Shown here in pieces: positions 25,201 to 37,199 of a stretch of DNA of 64,000 nt (positions are counted from its first letter, which is position 1; every line of letters starts with the position of its first letter). The translations under genes were made by a program, and so were the position numbers. This DNA is from Hevea brasiliensis (taxonomy: Eukaryota > Streptophyta > Magnoliopsida > Malpighiales > Euphorbiaceae): positions 96,543,378-96,607,377 of the forward strand of contig NC_079498.1 in assembly GCF_030052815.1 (NCBI RefSeq), read 5' to 3'. The notes below the pieces were generated by a model, which did no database searches, had not been told where the DNA came from, and saw nothing but the letters and a program-made list of their open reading frames with translations.

Positions 25201-25996
25201 TTTCCAGGTTCTTTATTTTGATTATAAACATTTCCAAGGAAACATCTCTCAAAGTGTCAACCTATCGCACAGTTTAGATTTTAGAGTGAAGGATTGGGGC
25301 CCTGCACCCAGATGGGTTGCATTTGTGGACTTCTTTCTTGCATCACGTGCAAAACATACTGTTGTCTCTGGTGCTCAGAGACGTGTTGGGACTACCTATG
25401 CACAATTAATTGCAGCATTGGCGGCAGCAAACCACCTAGGTATTTCATTGATTTCTCCTATTATTTGCTATTCAGATTTTAAATTAATAGTTAAATTGTG
25501 GTAAACATAAAACATTGTTTGAAAACTTCAGTTCGATTCAAAATAAAATAACATGCACTAAATAATTGATATTTTCTTTCTGTATCTTCCAGTTTTATAT
25601 GCGAATTTGTTTTATGGAATGCTTCAGTAGCAGCTAATGCATTTTCTTTTTCTTTTGGCAGGGGAAAACTCTACTGGTTCAAGTTTTTCATTCTTGAGCA
25701 GCTTCCAAAGTAATTTGTTAACAGGTGGTTTAAAGTTGCAGGTTGGGTGGGGACATGTTTGGAATAGATTTGCTGGTCCTTTGAGTTGTAGGAACCAGCC
25801 CAATCAATGTGCTTTCACACCCCTTCTCCCTCCAGCTTGGTGGGATGGTCTTTGGCAATCCCCTATTCCACGGGACATCCGCAGGCTAATGGCATTTGGC
25901 ATCAAACTATCTGGTTTTGGCACAGTTGACGAGGCTCATCTTCGGTCTTTCTGTAAGTCAAAGAAAAGTACAGTGAAAACTGTTTTGATTATATGA
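22212..25996 (+). CDS. Type II membrane protein, conserved plant family of unknown function (intact copy B)
   Basis: Seven exons: 22212-22587, 22995-23157, 23937-24137, 24215-24460, 24794-24941, 25208-25439 and 25662-25996. Total 1701 nt, an uninterrupted 566-residue frame. The start MRYYHGSRRRRR is a short basic cytosolic tail followed by a hydrophobic segment (about residues 19-36), so it should be a type II, probably Golgi, membrane protein. The lumenal part has several N-glycosylation sequons and conserved blocks such as GFGNEMYKIL, SVHMRM-like SLHMRM, VVLVSDTPS, KDWGPAPRW, RRVGTTYAQL and WGHVWNR. This layout resembles fucosyltransferase-like proteins, and I recall Arabidopsis homologues annotated only as unknown or calcium-ion-binding; neither is proof of activity. 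Intron 2 has a GC donor (CCAG|GCATAT) with a normal AG acceptor; the frame supports it. Exons 4-7 are duplicated at 1-1769. Confidence 0.85.
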
Positions 25997-26807
25997 GCAT
26001 AATTTTCTAGAGTTGCAGCATTTCCATTTGGGAAACAAATGAAAAGGTTTCAGTTGAAAATCGCCCAAGACAGCACAATGGAAACTTATCTGCAGTCAGT
26101 TCAAGACTATTGATGTATTAGAGAGAATTAAGTGATGAATAGAAAGTAAAGCAAAGAAATTTTCATTTTATTTCTGAAATATTAATCAGCAATTGACTAT
26201 CCATATTTGATTAATATTCCTGTAACCTAATGTTGTTTGTATTTTTTAGGTAATTATCAATAGAATTCTCAGTTTAGCTTTGTGCCTGTTTGGCTTTGAG
26301 GTTTCAAAGGTTAAAAATGTTTTTCAAGGAACGAGTATCATTTTAAATTCCGTAGAAAAAAGTTTAAAAATAATTATTTAGTTATTTTAGTGTTTTTATA
26401 GATAAAATTTATCAAATTTAATTTTAAATTATTTTTTTAATATTATCTATCTAATATATTTAAAAAAGTTCTTTTCATCAAATGGACTTTTAACAATTAA
26501 TGAGTTTTTCCTATTTATCATGGAAGACTTAAAAATAATAAAGCTTTTAGGTGAAAATGTGGCCTTAATCCTAAAGTATTAGAAGTCCATGCTTTGCATA
26601 TGATGCTGTAGAGGTTTCTGAAGGAGATTCACAAGTTGCTATTGTTGGGGCATCTTGTAATTAAGAGTTGTGTCCATCATGATGACATTGACAAAATATA
26701 TTGATTGATAGGATTTCAAAATCATAACATTAAATTAATTATTAGAAAAATGTAAAAAATAAATTATTTACAAATCTAGTGTGTATCTAAAATTATGAAT
26801 AAATTAT

Positions 26808-27262
26808 AACAACCATCATTGAATTTATTTAGTTGTAATATTACAGTCCCCTAACTTAAAAATGTAACATAAAATCTCATCAATTTTCACATTTTGCACA
26901 GTAAAATTTCTCTAACCTCTAATTACTGGTTTTCTTGTTAGACGCTGATCTGAACAGTTCCATCATGGAGTTTAGTCTGTATTTCTCTTTTCTTTCTCAA
27001 GCCATGTGTAGATTGAATTCTTCTCCTCTCCATAGACAGAATAATTTTTCACGTGCATAGAAAATAATTTTACACTTTGCATAAAAAGAGGAGAGAAAAA
27101 TATTGACTAAGCATTGTTTGGGAGTTATCACGTCAGTTTCTAACTAAAAAATCAATAATTGAAAGTTAGAGGGATTTTACTGTATAAAATTTAAAAGTTT
27201 AGGAAATTTTATATTACATTATAAAATTACAGTACTGTAGTGTTACAACCATATAAATTCAA
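26808..27262. repeat. MITE-like long inverted repeat (copy B)
   Basis: Counterpart of 2575-3015. Here the right arm also keeps CACGTCAGTTTCTAACT, which pairs with GTTAGACGCTGATC on the left; this piece is lost in copy A. Confidence 0.55.
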
Positions 27263-28590
27263 GGATAGTTATTAAAATTTATTCTTAAAATTATTTATAA
27301 AAATAGTGTTCACTTAATAAAATGCTGTTGAAAAAAAAAATGTTTTATAAAAAGTTTCATAACAAAGAAAACTCCAATTTGAAGAAAATTTTTAAACACA
27401 CGTGTGTCAGAAATTCTACAGAAAAAACTTTATTTAATCTTAAAATCGCCATTTATGTTAAAGTTTTTATAACACATTAAATCAATAGCTTTTTGTAAAA
27501 AATACAGTAAAAAAGTACAGTTAAATACTCTTGAAAATATTACTACCAACGACGCGCATCAATAAAATAAAAAGAATTATTTAAAAGTGTATAAATTTTT
27601 TTTTCTATTTGTGTGTTTTTTTTTAATTTTTATTTAATTATTTTCTTTTTAATGAGTGTATAATTAATATATATTTTAAAATTATTGAAAAAGAAAATTA
27701 TTAAATAAAAGAATTATCATATATCATGAGGACTCTACCTTTTATGGTAATGGACAAATTGAGAAAATTTTATTTTAATTGTAGTATGTTTTAGATTTTT
27801 AAGATAAATTACAATATAAGAAGAGAAGGAATTCAACAAGATTGAAGCATGTTTTGTTAACAGAGATGGGAGAACTTTTTCCTGCTAAAATAATAATATA
27901 TTATTTTTATTAAAAAATTAATTTATTTTTACATATTAAAGCATTTAAATATTATAAATTAAAAAATTATATATATATTATTAAGATTACTTATATTTCT
28001 ATTTTATAATTTATTTTTTTAAAATAAATTTATATTGTATAATGATATATTTAAATATAAAATTAAAAGAAAAAAGAAAAGTTTTCATAAGAAAACTCTT
28101 GCCATTTCTATCATTACTATTTAAATGATGTATGATGACTTTCTTTAATTCTTTAAATTATTTTTAACACTTTCAAGGTAATTATATATTCACATTAAGC
28201 TTGCCATAAATTTTATTTTTTTTTTTACTATTGTTATTATTATGATTAATTAGCAGTATTCCGAGCTAAAAAATAAACTTATTCTCAGAATTATTTTTTT
28301 TTTTATTTTGAATGGAGGAAGAAATTCAGTAATTTAAATATTTAACACCATCCACTAACTATTTAAACTTTATCTAATTAAGCTACCAATAAAGAAGTGA
28401 CTAAATGGGAATTCTAGTTAATAAATAGATTTATTTTGTATTTTATTAATCAAAACTTTAATTTAGCCTTAATTATTTAATTTCTATTTGAGAATAAATC
28501 TAAAAATTAATTTCCTAATACCACTTTTTATTAAATTAAAAAAAAGATTGATCCAGAAAAAGAAATTCTAAATTTCTAATGATTAATGGA
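27263..28590. other. AT-rich intergenic spacer (copy B)
   Basis: Counterpart of 3016-4370, with small indels and a shorter TA tract. Nothing gene-like seen. Confidence 0.5.
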
Positions 28591-28594
28591 AGGG

Positions 28595-28709
28595 TTGACG
28601 TCATGTACGTACATTAGAAGACAAAACCTAGATTCTAGCCGTATACGGTAGAGTCTTGTTTGGTTGCTAGGAAAACTGGCAGAGAATCTGGACCATATAT
28701 ACATATAAA
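28595..28709 (+). promoter_or_regulatory. Putative promoter of the RLCK gene
   Basis: TTGACGTCA at 28595-28603 (W-box core overlapping the palindromic TGA/bZIP site) and a TATA-like CATATATACATATAAA at about 28693-28709. The following transcript leader would be about 200 nt. Confidence 0.5.
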
Positions 28710-28761
28710 CCCCCTTCCTAAAACTCTCTATTCATCCCTTTTGTCACATATCTATATCTCA

Positions 28762-28842
28762 ATGGATCATCATCATCGTGATCATCTTCATTTCTCTTCT
28801 GAAATCATTAGCTATCAACTGCACTCCTGTGACACCTTATAA
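28762..28842 (+). CDS. Upstream ORF in the RLCK 5'UTR (26 aa)
   Basis: Starts MDHHHRDHLHF and ends before the kinase start at 28915. It is histidine-rich and conserved between both duplicate copies except for a 1-bp indel near its end. Possible translational control element; not demonstrated. Confidence 0.3.
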   Translation: MDHHHRDHLHFSSEIISYQLHSCDTL

Positions 28843-28914
28843 AGAATTTTCATTTTCTCCTCACATTTTCTTTTCCCTTCTACGTTCAATTATCGATGTT
28901 CCTTGTTTCTGGAA

Positions 28915-31658
28915 ATGGGTCATTGTCCCTGTTTTGGTTTGTTGAATAGGAAGAGGCTCCAGCGCAACATTAGCGATAAAGAAGCATCTTATGATAAAAA
29001 ACCATCTTATGGTGAGTTTTCATTCCTTTCATTTTACCTATAAAATATAAATTTTGGTGCATTCTCTCTACGTAAGATGATTTTGATCAAATTTTGGTTT
29101 CTTTTTAATGGCTTCATCTTCGTTTTTCAATGGCTTTTGGGGTATTGTTTGGTGCATCTTGAAGAAAACATTTTAGGTTTTAGTCGCCATTAGTCTCTTT
29201 ATCCTATGGTTTGGAGTTGCTGATTATAAATGATTATTCTTGTTAGTGTTAAGCATGTATGGCCTATTCTAGTGATCACAATCTGTTTTTAAATTATTTA
29301 GATTTTGTTTATGATTGGATAGGCTTCTTTCTGGTATATATGATATGATCGAATGACAGAATGCTTTGTTATTCAGAAACAACCAGCTAAGGAAAAAGAA
29401 ATGTATATTTGTGTATCAAAATATAAAGCCAGGAACAAGAAATGTACAGTAGCAAGATTTGAGTGAAAACTTTACAAATTTGACACAAACCCTTGCCGAT
29501 ATTTTACTCACAAGACTCCCTTCTCATCAACAATAATTAGCTGGATAGACTATGAACTAGATATTCTTATCACTGAATTATCTGCAATATTCAAAAACCT
29601 TGCTTCATCTCTCTCTTTCTTTCCTAAGATTTTTATTACTGTTAGCATAATTGTCATAGAGAAAATTGAGGTGTCTGACCCTGTACTAGATGTTCAGAAA
29701 TTTGATGGAAATGCTAGATTCAAGAGCAAGTGCAAATGCATCTCCTGATCACAGAATTGTATACAGAAACAAAGAAGTTGTTATTGTTTCCCAACCTATA
29801 CGATTTTTGTACAAAAAAGATTTGACTCACACTGCAGATAAATGGTGCTTTTACGGAATTCAAATTCTTTTATAGAATTAATTTTTTACATAGTTCACCG
29901 TATTGGAATGTGATGTGAAGCTCGGAATCATAAATGTAGGCATAGTTTCCATGACATGGTTTTCATTGTATATTCAATTATAGTTTTACTCTGCCCATAA
30001 GAAGTATATTTCGTAGAAATGGATTCAAGCAGAACCTAATTCTCTTCTATTGAGAAATAAATATAGGATCAGGATCAAGATCAAGATCAGGGTCAGCATC
30101 AGGAACAGCATCAGCACCTGCATCGCCATCAGGGTCAGGGTCAAGATCAAAAGTTAATGCAGTTTTGAGACAAGAACCGTCAGCTCCAGGTCATAGGGTT
30201 AAACCTTCTAATGTGGCTCCAACATTCACCTATGAAGAGCTTGCGATTGCGACAAATAATTTTCACCCAGATTGTTTTCTTGGCAGAGGTGGTTTTGGTG
30301 CAGTTTATAAGGGGAAATTAGAAAGCACTGGTCAGGTAAAAGGTTTCTTTCTCCTGAAAATAGAGATTTTTTTTTTGTTCATTCTCATCTCCTCTCTGAA
30401 TATTTCAAGGTCTTTGTTACCCTACTTTTCATGTTAATTGATGGATTAAGCGCTCTGATATGGTAATTATCAGGTTGTAGCAGTTAAGCAGCTAGATCTA
30501 TCAGGTATCCAAGGGGAAAAGGAGTTCCTGGTGGAAGTTCTCATGCTCACTCTACTGCATCACCCTAACCTTGTCAACTTGATTGGATTCTGCGCAGAAG
30601 GAGAACAACGCCTTCTTGTCTATGAATACTTGTCCATGGGATCCTTGGAAGATCACCTTTTTGGTACTGCATGTCCTCGATTTCTTTATCTGAATCTAAG
30701 TAAAGATAATTAATGATGCACCTTGCACATTTATTCTTTGAAGTGATGATTAATGGTCTCATGGGCTGCATGCAGATGTTACACCCGATATGGAGCCTCT
30801 TGACTGGAATACAAGGATGCAAATAGCTGCAGGGGCAGCTGATGGATTGGACTATCTGCACAACGCAAATCCTCCTGTTATATACAGGGACTTAAAAGCA
30901 TCAAACATATTATTGGATAAGGGATTCCAGACAAAACTCTCAGATTTTGGACTTGCAAAGTTTGGTCCAGTTGGTGATGTATCTCATGTCGCCACCAGGG
31001 TCATGGGTACATATGGTTACTGTGCCCTGAGTATGCCTCAACTGGAAGATTGACAAGGAAGACTGACATTTATAGCTTTGGGGTAGTCTTGTTAGAGCTG
31101 ATTACAGGACATAAAGCAGTAGACGACTTCAATGGTCGACGTATGCATTTGATTCACTGGGTACCATACTGAATACATTTGTTGATTTTGATGTTAAGTT
31201 CCATATGCCTTGATGAATATTTCTAAATTTTCCATTTTACTACTGGATTGCAGGCACTTCCCTTGATGAAAGACCGTGAAACTTATATAAAATTAGCAGA
31301 TCCATTGCTGAGAGGTCACTTCTCAATGACTCCGTTCAACAAGGCTATAGAAGTTGCATCAAAATGCCTGAATGAAAATGCAAATTTACGTCCTTCAACA
31401 AGTGAGTTGGTGACTGCCATGGATTTTTTGGTGTCACAGAAATATGATCCTAGGGAATCCAAGAAGAAGGCGAGTGTCAAATGGCCTGTTGTTGACTTCC
31501 CCCCTAGTGTAACTGCAGTGATTATAGAGAAGGATTTAGATAGAGATCGCGCAGTAGCAGAGGCAAAGAAGTGGGGAGAGAGTTGCAGAGAAAAGAGAAA
31601 ACAAAGTCCACAGACTACAATTTCTAATAGTAACAGCAGATATCAACCTACTGCATAG
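28915..31658 (+). pseudogene. RLCK-VII / PBS1-like cytoplasmic kinase, one-base frameshift
   Basis: Five exons: 28915-29011, 30067-30335, 30474-30663, 30776-31160 and 31254-31658. Coding total is 1346 nt, one base short of a 448-residue frame. The N-terminus MGHCPCFG fits myristoylation and S-acylation at the plasma membrane. A Ser-rich repeat linker follows, then [13 protein letters not shown], the Gly loop [29 protein letters not shown] and LSDFGLAK. After GTYGYC the frame breaks at about 31025-31027, where CCC stands where four Cs are expected. In the next frame the APE motif and subdomains IX-XI continue without further damage ([22 protein letters not shown]). The C-terminal tail ends RYQPTA. 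These kinases relay signals from immune and developmental receptors. It may be an intact gene with a homopolymer error, or a very young pseudogene. Confidence 0.85.
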
Positions 31659-33000
31659 TCCCCAACTTTTTATCCATTTCATTAAATATTGGAGCCTTCA
31701 GAATTAAAGACAAACAACAACTTGTATCAGAAATCATAATTGTGAAGTTAATTAATTAGCTAGTTTACTCTCAACAGTGTAAAGTTTTGCCTTCTTTCAT
31801 CCCATTTTTCTACATGTATGTACATATGCCTGCATGTTTTTGGTTCTTGCTTTCATTTTGCTTAGTGTGAGATGAGAAAATTTTGGTCTAAATTCTTAGT
31901 GTCCTATTTTTTTTTTAATAAAATAGTATGTTGTTTACTTGGAACATATTTTTTAAATTTAAATTTAATTTTATTTCACTTTTTCATAAGTTTATATATT
32001 ATTTATTTTTCAAATGATAAGAATAGAGAAAATTAATCGTGTGTTTAGCCGATGAATATAAAAGATCAAGATTTAAAGTTTAACCAGCATTTAATTGATA
32101 TATTATTAAATAAATATTATAAAATTAATAACAATAGTATAATTAATACTTTAGTACCTTATAAATAAGTATTAAAATAAATTTTAATATTTAAATATTT
32201 TAAAAATAATTTAATATTTTAATTAAAATTTAAATAATAATATTTAATTATTTATAATAAAAAAAATACTTAAAATTAAAATTTTCATAATAATAAATTT
32301 AAATTAATAAAAAGAATAAAAAAAATCATAGTATATATACATTATCGCCAAGTGCAAGTGTACTACAGAAGTTGCTTTGCCTGCCCAGGCTTCTAACCAT
32401 GCCAGCGAAGCTTCAAAATTAATTTTGTTCAATGACTGATCCGACTGTTTTAAACCCAATCGGATTTCCTGTTCGCCGGTTTACGTCGGTTTAATCCAAA
32501 TTTCTGAAAATCTTATACTAGTTCGACCTAAGTTTTTGAAAATTAGGGAAATTAAATTAGATCAGATTTTGATGTTCGATTAAATCAATTTGACCAACCA
32601 AATATGGTTTGAATTCAAAACATATAACCTAACCCCATATACATTTAAAGCGGGGCACGTTTTATCTGCATTTTGCCTGAACTTTAACATATAATTGAAA
32701 ATATATAAATTATGGTGAATTACGTTAAGATCCCTAGGATTTGTCACTATTTACTACTTCGTCTCTAAATAGGAAAAAATATAAAGGAAAAAAACAGTGC
32801 TGAGAAACGGGAATCTAGTGGAAGACCACTTATACCATTGCTACTAGGAATACTAATGCCAATGTTGGCAACATTGTGAATGAGGTTGATGTAGACGTTG
32901 AGAAGTGTAGTGAAGGGTTGGTTGATAATGAAGCGGTACCTGCGCAGGGTACATCTGATGCATTGAGTTATATAAACAGTGAGAGAGGGGAGCAATATGC
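31659..33000. other. AT-rich intergenic spacer
   Basis: Holds the 3' flank of the kinase and strongly AT-rich DNA to about 32340. A stretch at 32430-32600 has the CGGTTTAATC/GATCGAATTT style common in plant repeats. 32790-33000 is more complex and may be a transposon fragment I cannot name. Confidence 0.4.
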
Positions 33001-33422
33001 AAATAACTTAATTTAGTGGTTTGATGATTTTTTTCAGGAAAAACTTAACAGAACAGGCCAAACTAAACTCTGATTATCAGATCAAAACTCATACAATCAA
33101 CCTAAAGCTTGTAGTATTATACAAGACCAGAACACAGGAACAAGAACCTGACAGCGAATGAAAAGCAGAGAGAGAGCACAAATACAAAAACAGTAGGAAA
33201 AAAGACCAACTAATTGTAACCATAAACCAAGAGTTCCTCATGAAAGAAGAAAACGAAGCAAATTTCCAAAGTTTTAGGACCTGAGCACATGTGGGATCTT
33301 TAAATAATTCCAAAACCATCATGGCAAGATTGTCAATACCATAAGTTCAGCCCACGACAAGAAGCATAAATTCTTGTTTAGCGAGGGAATCAGCCACCTT
33401 ATTGCATTCTCTTAATACATAT
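33001..33422 (-). mobile_element. LINE 3' remnant (RNase H end, minus strand)
   Basis: On the minus strand at about 33420-33361 the reading VLRECNKVADSLAKQ matches the C-terminal RNase H motif of plant LINE-type ORF2 (R-x-x-N-x-x-A-D-x-L-A). The rest down to about 33001 would be its 3' untranslated tail. The upstream part is cut off by the gypsy LTR that starts at 33423. Confidence 0.6.
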
Positions 33423-33912
33423 TGAAAAGATAATTAAGTTGGGGAGTCTTGCTCTCTGGTTATCAATGATATTAAAGGCTTGTTGTAATCTCCATGGTAG
33501 AGGGAAATGGAGAGATGTGATGATAATAATATTGGAAAAGATTTGATTAGAGATGTGATACAATTTATGGGAAAATAAGAAAGAATAGAAGTCGTTTAAG
33601 AGAGAAGTTCCAGAGAGAGAAAGAAGAAGAGAGAGAAACATAAGATATTTTTCATTTCACTCTTCTATAGTACAGTTATCTCTTATATACAATTATCTCT
33701 AACTAATTGTAACTGTACTATAACTAATTGGAGGATTTCTTCCTCCATAGCTGTTGATGTCTCCAGCTTATCTAAAAGAGATTCAATTGATGTTGTTACA
33801 ACCGTTGGTTGTTTCTGACCTTCTCCAAACGCTACCGTATTATTGACTCTATCATAACTTCCTTTATTCCCCAAATGCTTTGCTTTATTAACTTGCCACG
33901 CGATCCATATCA
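33423..33912 (-). repeat. 3' LTR of a degraded minus-strand gypsy element
   Basis: Plus-strand ends are TGAAAAGATAA and CCATATCA (TG...CA). It is preceded, in element orientation, by a purine tract (CGATGGGGGAGT, plus strand 33915-33930) and then by the pol end. No partner LTR was found to the right, so the element is 5'-truncated. Confidence 0.6.
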
Positions 33913-34110
33913 TTACTCCCCCATCGAGAATCCTTATCCCCAAGGAGAATGAAGGAAAACGAAGATGCTATCTCATTTGCATACTCCCCGGTCGTGTCAG
34001 CTAGCGAAGTACCTTGCCAATGCATCAAGACTTGCGTAGTTACTGCATTACGATGTTTTACCATGCGACGATCGAGAACAATTTGTGGAACAACCATAGT
34101 AAGAATATTT
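33913..34110 (-). pseudogene. Gypsy pol C-terminus (chromodomain-like), degraded
   Basis: The minus-strand frame reads VPQIVLDRRMVKHRN, then QVLMHWQGTS and SFILLGDK. This is the chromodomain-like end of plant gypsy integrases. It continues directly from the fragment at 49678-50165; the copia element at 34111-49677 splits the two pieces. Confidence 0.7.
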
Positions 34111-35519
34111 TGTTGAGGCAGTGGGTGTAGAATAGACTTTGAGGCGTGATGAATCACTATCTTTAAGGTATTAATTGCCCCCACTAGATTGCTGCAAGGT
34201 TATGGCAATATACCTTCAGGATACAACAAAACCTGAAATCTGCAGACAGCAACTCCTGAAAATTTCCCTTACGAACTCTTTATACGAACCGTTTAGAGAG
34301 ACTAGAAGAAAACAAGAAGAAGTAGAAGTAGTATATTTCTGGATTGAAAAAACTCATCCATATTTATAAAGAATGAAAAGTCATGGCACTTTTACTGGAT
34401 AGACACATCTGTCTATCTCCAATAGATACAACTATTTGCGTAATAGACATGTCTGTTTATTAAAAGCTACCTATAGAAATAGTTGTGACTATTTGTATAG
34501 ATATATTTGTTTATTAATAGACACCTATACAAATAGTTATGACTTTTTATATAGAATAGACATGTCTGTTTATTAACAAACACCTATACAAACAGTTATG
34601 ACTGTTTATATAGAATTGACATGTCTGTCTATTAACAGACACATCTACTTGTTAATAAACACATCTGTTCGTAATTTATTTATGAAAATTACAATAAGAT
34701 AACCATTTTATTTTACACATATACGTGCCAAGTGCCATAATAGAATAATATATATTCAATTATATATATATAATTCTATACATATTTCACTCTTGTCATT
34801 GCCTTATATTTTAACAATATAGGAATTATTTATCTCTATACTGTCTAACATACAAGCTATTTATAACAATCCTCCACTTAGCTTGTATTGTTAGATCCCA
34901 TTATTTCATGCAAAATGAAAAGTATCTTTCGATTTAAACTTTTCCTTAGTGTAAGTATTTCAAAGTTCTAAAAAAATCATGGTGGCCTTAGCTTAAACCT
35001 AGATTCCTATTAAATAGAATCGGAAATACTACACACACGAATCAATTAGTTCGACTTAAAAAGTTCACCAAAATTTTAGCACGAATATGGCCTTGTGCTA
35101 CCTCCTGTTTTCATGAACATTTACAAAAGTTATTCTCACTTTTGTTGAAGCGGCACCACTTCCTATGTTCATATAGGTGAAGTTTCCTTTGTAATAATTT
35201 TAAACTTCATTAAGAGTATAAATACTCATCCTCATTCCATTAACTTAGTACACTAAGTACTTAATTACAACATTTACTAATGACTTGTTGTTACCCTTTA
35301 AACTTTATTTAGTAATAATACTATAAAGTAGGGTTTCCATCAGTAGTAAATTTAATGGAATATTCTAAATCCTAATCAGCACATGTACTTATGATCATAA
35401 CTTTTGAAAGCCCTTTTATTAAAGGATTTGCTAGATTATTATAGGATTTAACAAAACATGGTAATAAGACCATTAGAGACTAATTGTCTTACATTTTCAG
35501 GTCTTAAGCTTATATGTAT

Positions 35520-35860
35520 ATACTTTCAATTGTATATTTTACTATAAGCTTGAGCCATCATGATTTTGACTATCATAATATAAAGAAATAGATGGCACAG
35601 GTTGTGGCCACAACTTAATATTCAATAACAAGTTTCTCAGCCATTCTGCTTCTTTACCAACATTAGCCAAAGTTATAAATTCGGATTTCACCGTAGAATG
35701 AGTAATACAAGTTTGTTTCTTTGACGCCTAAGAAACAGAATCTCCACTTAAAGTGGACACCCAATCAAAGGTTGACTTATTATCCGTAGTACTACTTATC
35801 CAATTGGCATTTGTATAATCCTAGATCTCCACCATATTTGTTTCACTAGTCAACCATATA
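35520..35860 (-). pseudogene. Copia RNase H remnant
   Basis: Minus-strand frame with NWISSTTDNKST, then ASKKQTCITHSTVKSEF and EAEWLRNLLLNIKLW, which is the RNase H of plant copia elements. It carries in-frame stops. Confidence 0.75.
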
Positions 35861-36264
35861 ATCATATGTTTATAACATGAACTACATAAATAATTCACAG
35901 TCTAGATTTGTACCTTATTTATAGAAATAAATTGCTCCATAACTTGTTTAAAATGAGAGCATCCAACAATAAAGAACCAAGCTAAACTTGCACATACACA
36001 CAAATGCATACTCATTTGTCCTTTTGTCACTTCTTACAAATGACTTGTAAGGCTCTTATATTTACTACTCAAAATGTATCAACCTTTTGGCCAATAAATT
36101 CATCTCTTTATACATGTAACTATTAAAAAGAATTGCATCTTTTTATTTAGTTACATCTTTTAGCCAAGAGACACAACTTTTTGCATGAATACAACTCTTT
36201 ATATGGTTTTAGCACATTTGGAAATTTATCACAGAATAATCTATAGTTTATAATTCTTTTTTTT

Positions 36265-36552
36265 TTAATATCCAAACCTTGAAATTTCTTTCCAGTATTT
36301 CATACTAATATTACTAGTATAACTTGATAATTTAAATACTGCGAAAGCAATATCAGGTCTAGTGTAATACATAGCATATATTAAGCTATCAATAGCATTA
36401 GTATACTCAATTTGAGTAATTATTCTACCAAAATTTCCAGTCAATTTGCAATAAATATCATATGGAGTATTTGCTTCCCTCAATATAATGAAATTGACAA
36501 AGAGTAAAACCCCCACTATGTTACAGCTAGGTAGTTTAGACAGATCCCTCAA
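36265..36552 (-). pseudogene. Copia RT/RNase H linker remnant
   Basis: Minus-strand reading includes YAMYYTRPDIAFAV and KLSSYTSN, the conserved block between RT and RNase H in plant copia pol. It is incomplete on both sides. Confidence 0.8.
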
Positions 36553-36735
36553 GGATAATAACCAAAATATAAATCTAGACAGTAATTTTAAAATTCTCCC
36601 AAGAATAAATTAAAGAATAATAATATTGATTGTAGGTAAAAATGAAGAGAAGAGACAAAAAAGAAAAGTTAATAGATTTTTTGTTCCAAACTGCTATTTA
36701 TAAAGCATTTGCATCTCTTCAAACATATACAATAG

Positions 36736-37040
36736 TTCACTTTGTATCTATTAGAATAGTTATATCTATTCACTTACACCTTTTAGAATAGATACAACAG
36801 TTCACTTCGTATCTCTTATAACAATTACATCTATTCTCTTATACCTTTTACAACAGATACAATCGTTCACTTTGTATCTCTTAGAATAATTACATCTGTT
36901 CACTTATACCTTTTACAACAGATACAACTGTTCACTTTGTATCTCTTAGAATAATTACATCTGTTCACTTATACCTCTTAGAACATATACAACCGTTCAC
37001 TTATACCTCTTAGAACAGATACAACCATTCACTTATAACT
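36736..37040. repeat. 65-bp tandem repeats inside the copia remnant
   Basis: Unit starts TTCACTTTGTATCTC at 36736, 36801, 36866 and 36931, spaced exactly 65 bp; from 36996 shorter partial units of about 31 bp follow. The text resembles the element's LTR (AGATACAACTATT, CATCTGTTCAC), so this may be an expanded LTR-derived block or part of a further inserted LTR. Confidence 0.75.
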
Positions 37041-37199
37041 TTTAGAACATATATAATTATCGGTAATAAATAGTTCATTTTGATATCTTTTAATGAACAG
37101 ACATAACTCTTTTGAAATGAGACAAATTTTCCTATCACTAATATTTTTAACTATATCCCCACCTAGTTAGTGATAGACACAATCAATATGAATTATGAT

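Larger units (their letters stand above)
24226..30179 (+). repeat. Direct segmental duplication, copy B
   Basis: Partner of 1-5964 in the same orientation, about 18 kb downstream of that copy's end. It covers most of exon 4 to the 3' flank of the membrane-protein gene and the kinase gene up to the middle of exon 2. Both genes continue beyond the repeated part here, so this copy looks like the more complete one. Confidence 0.95.
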
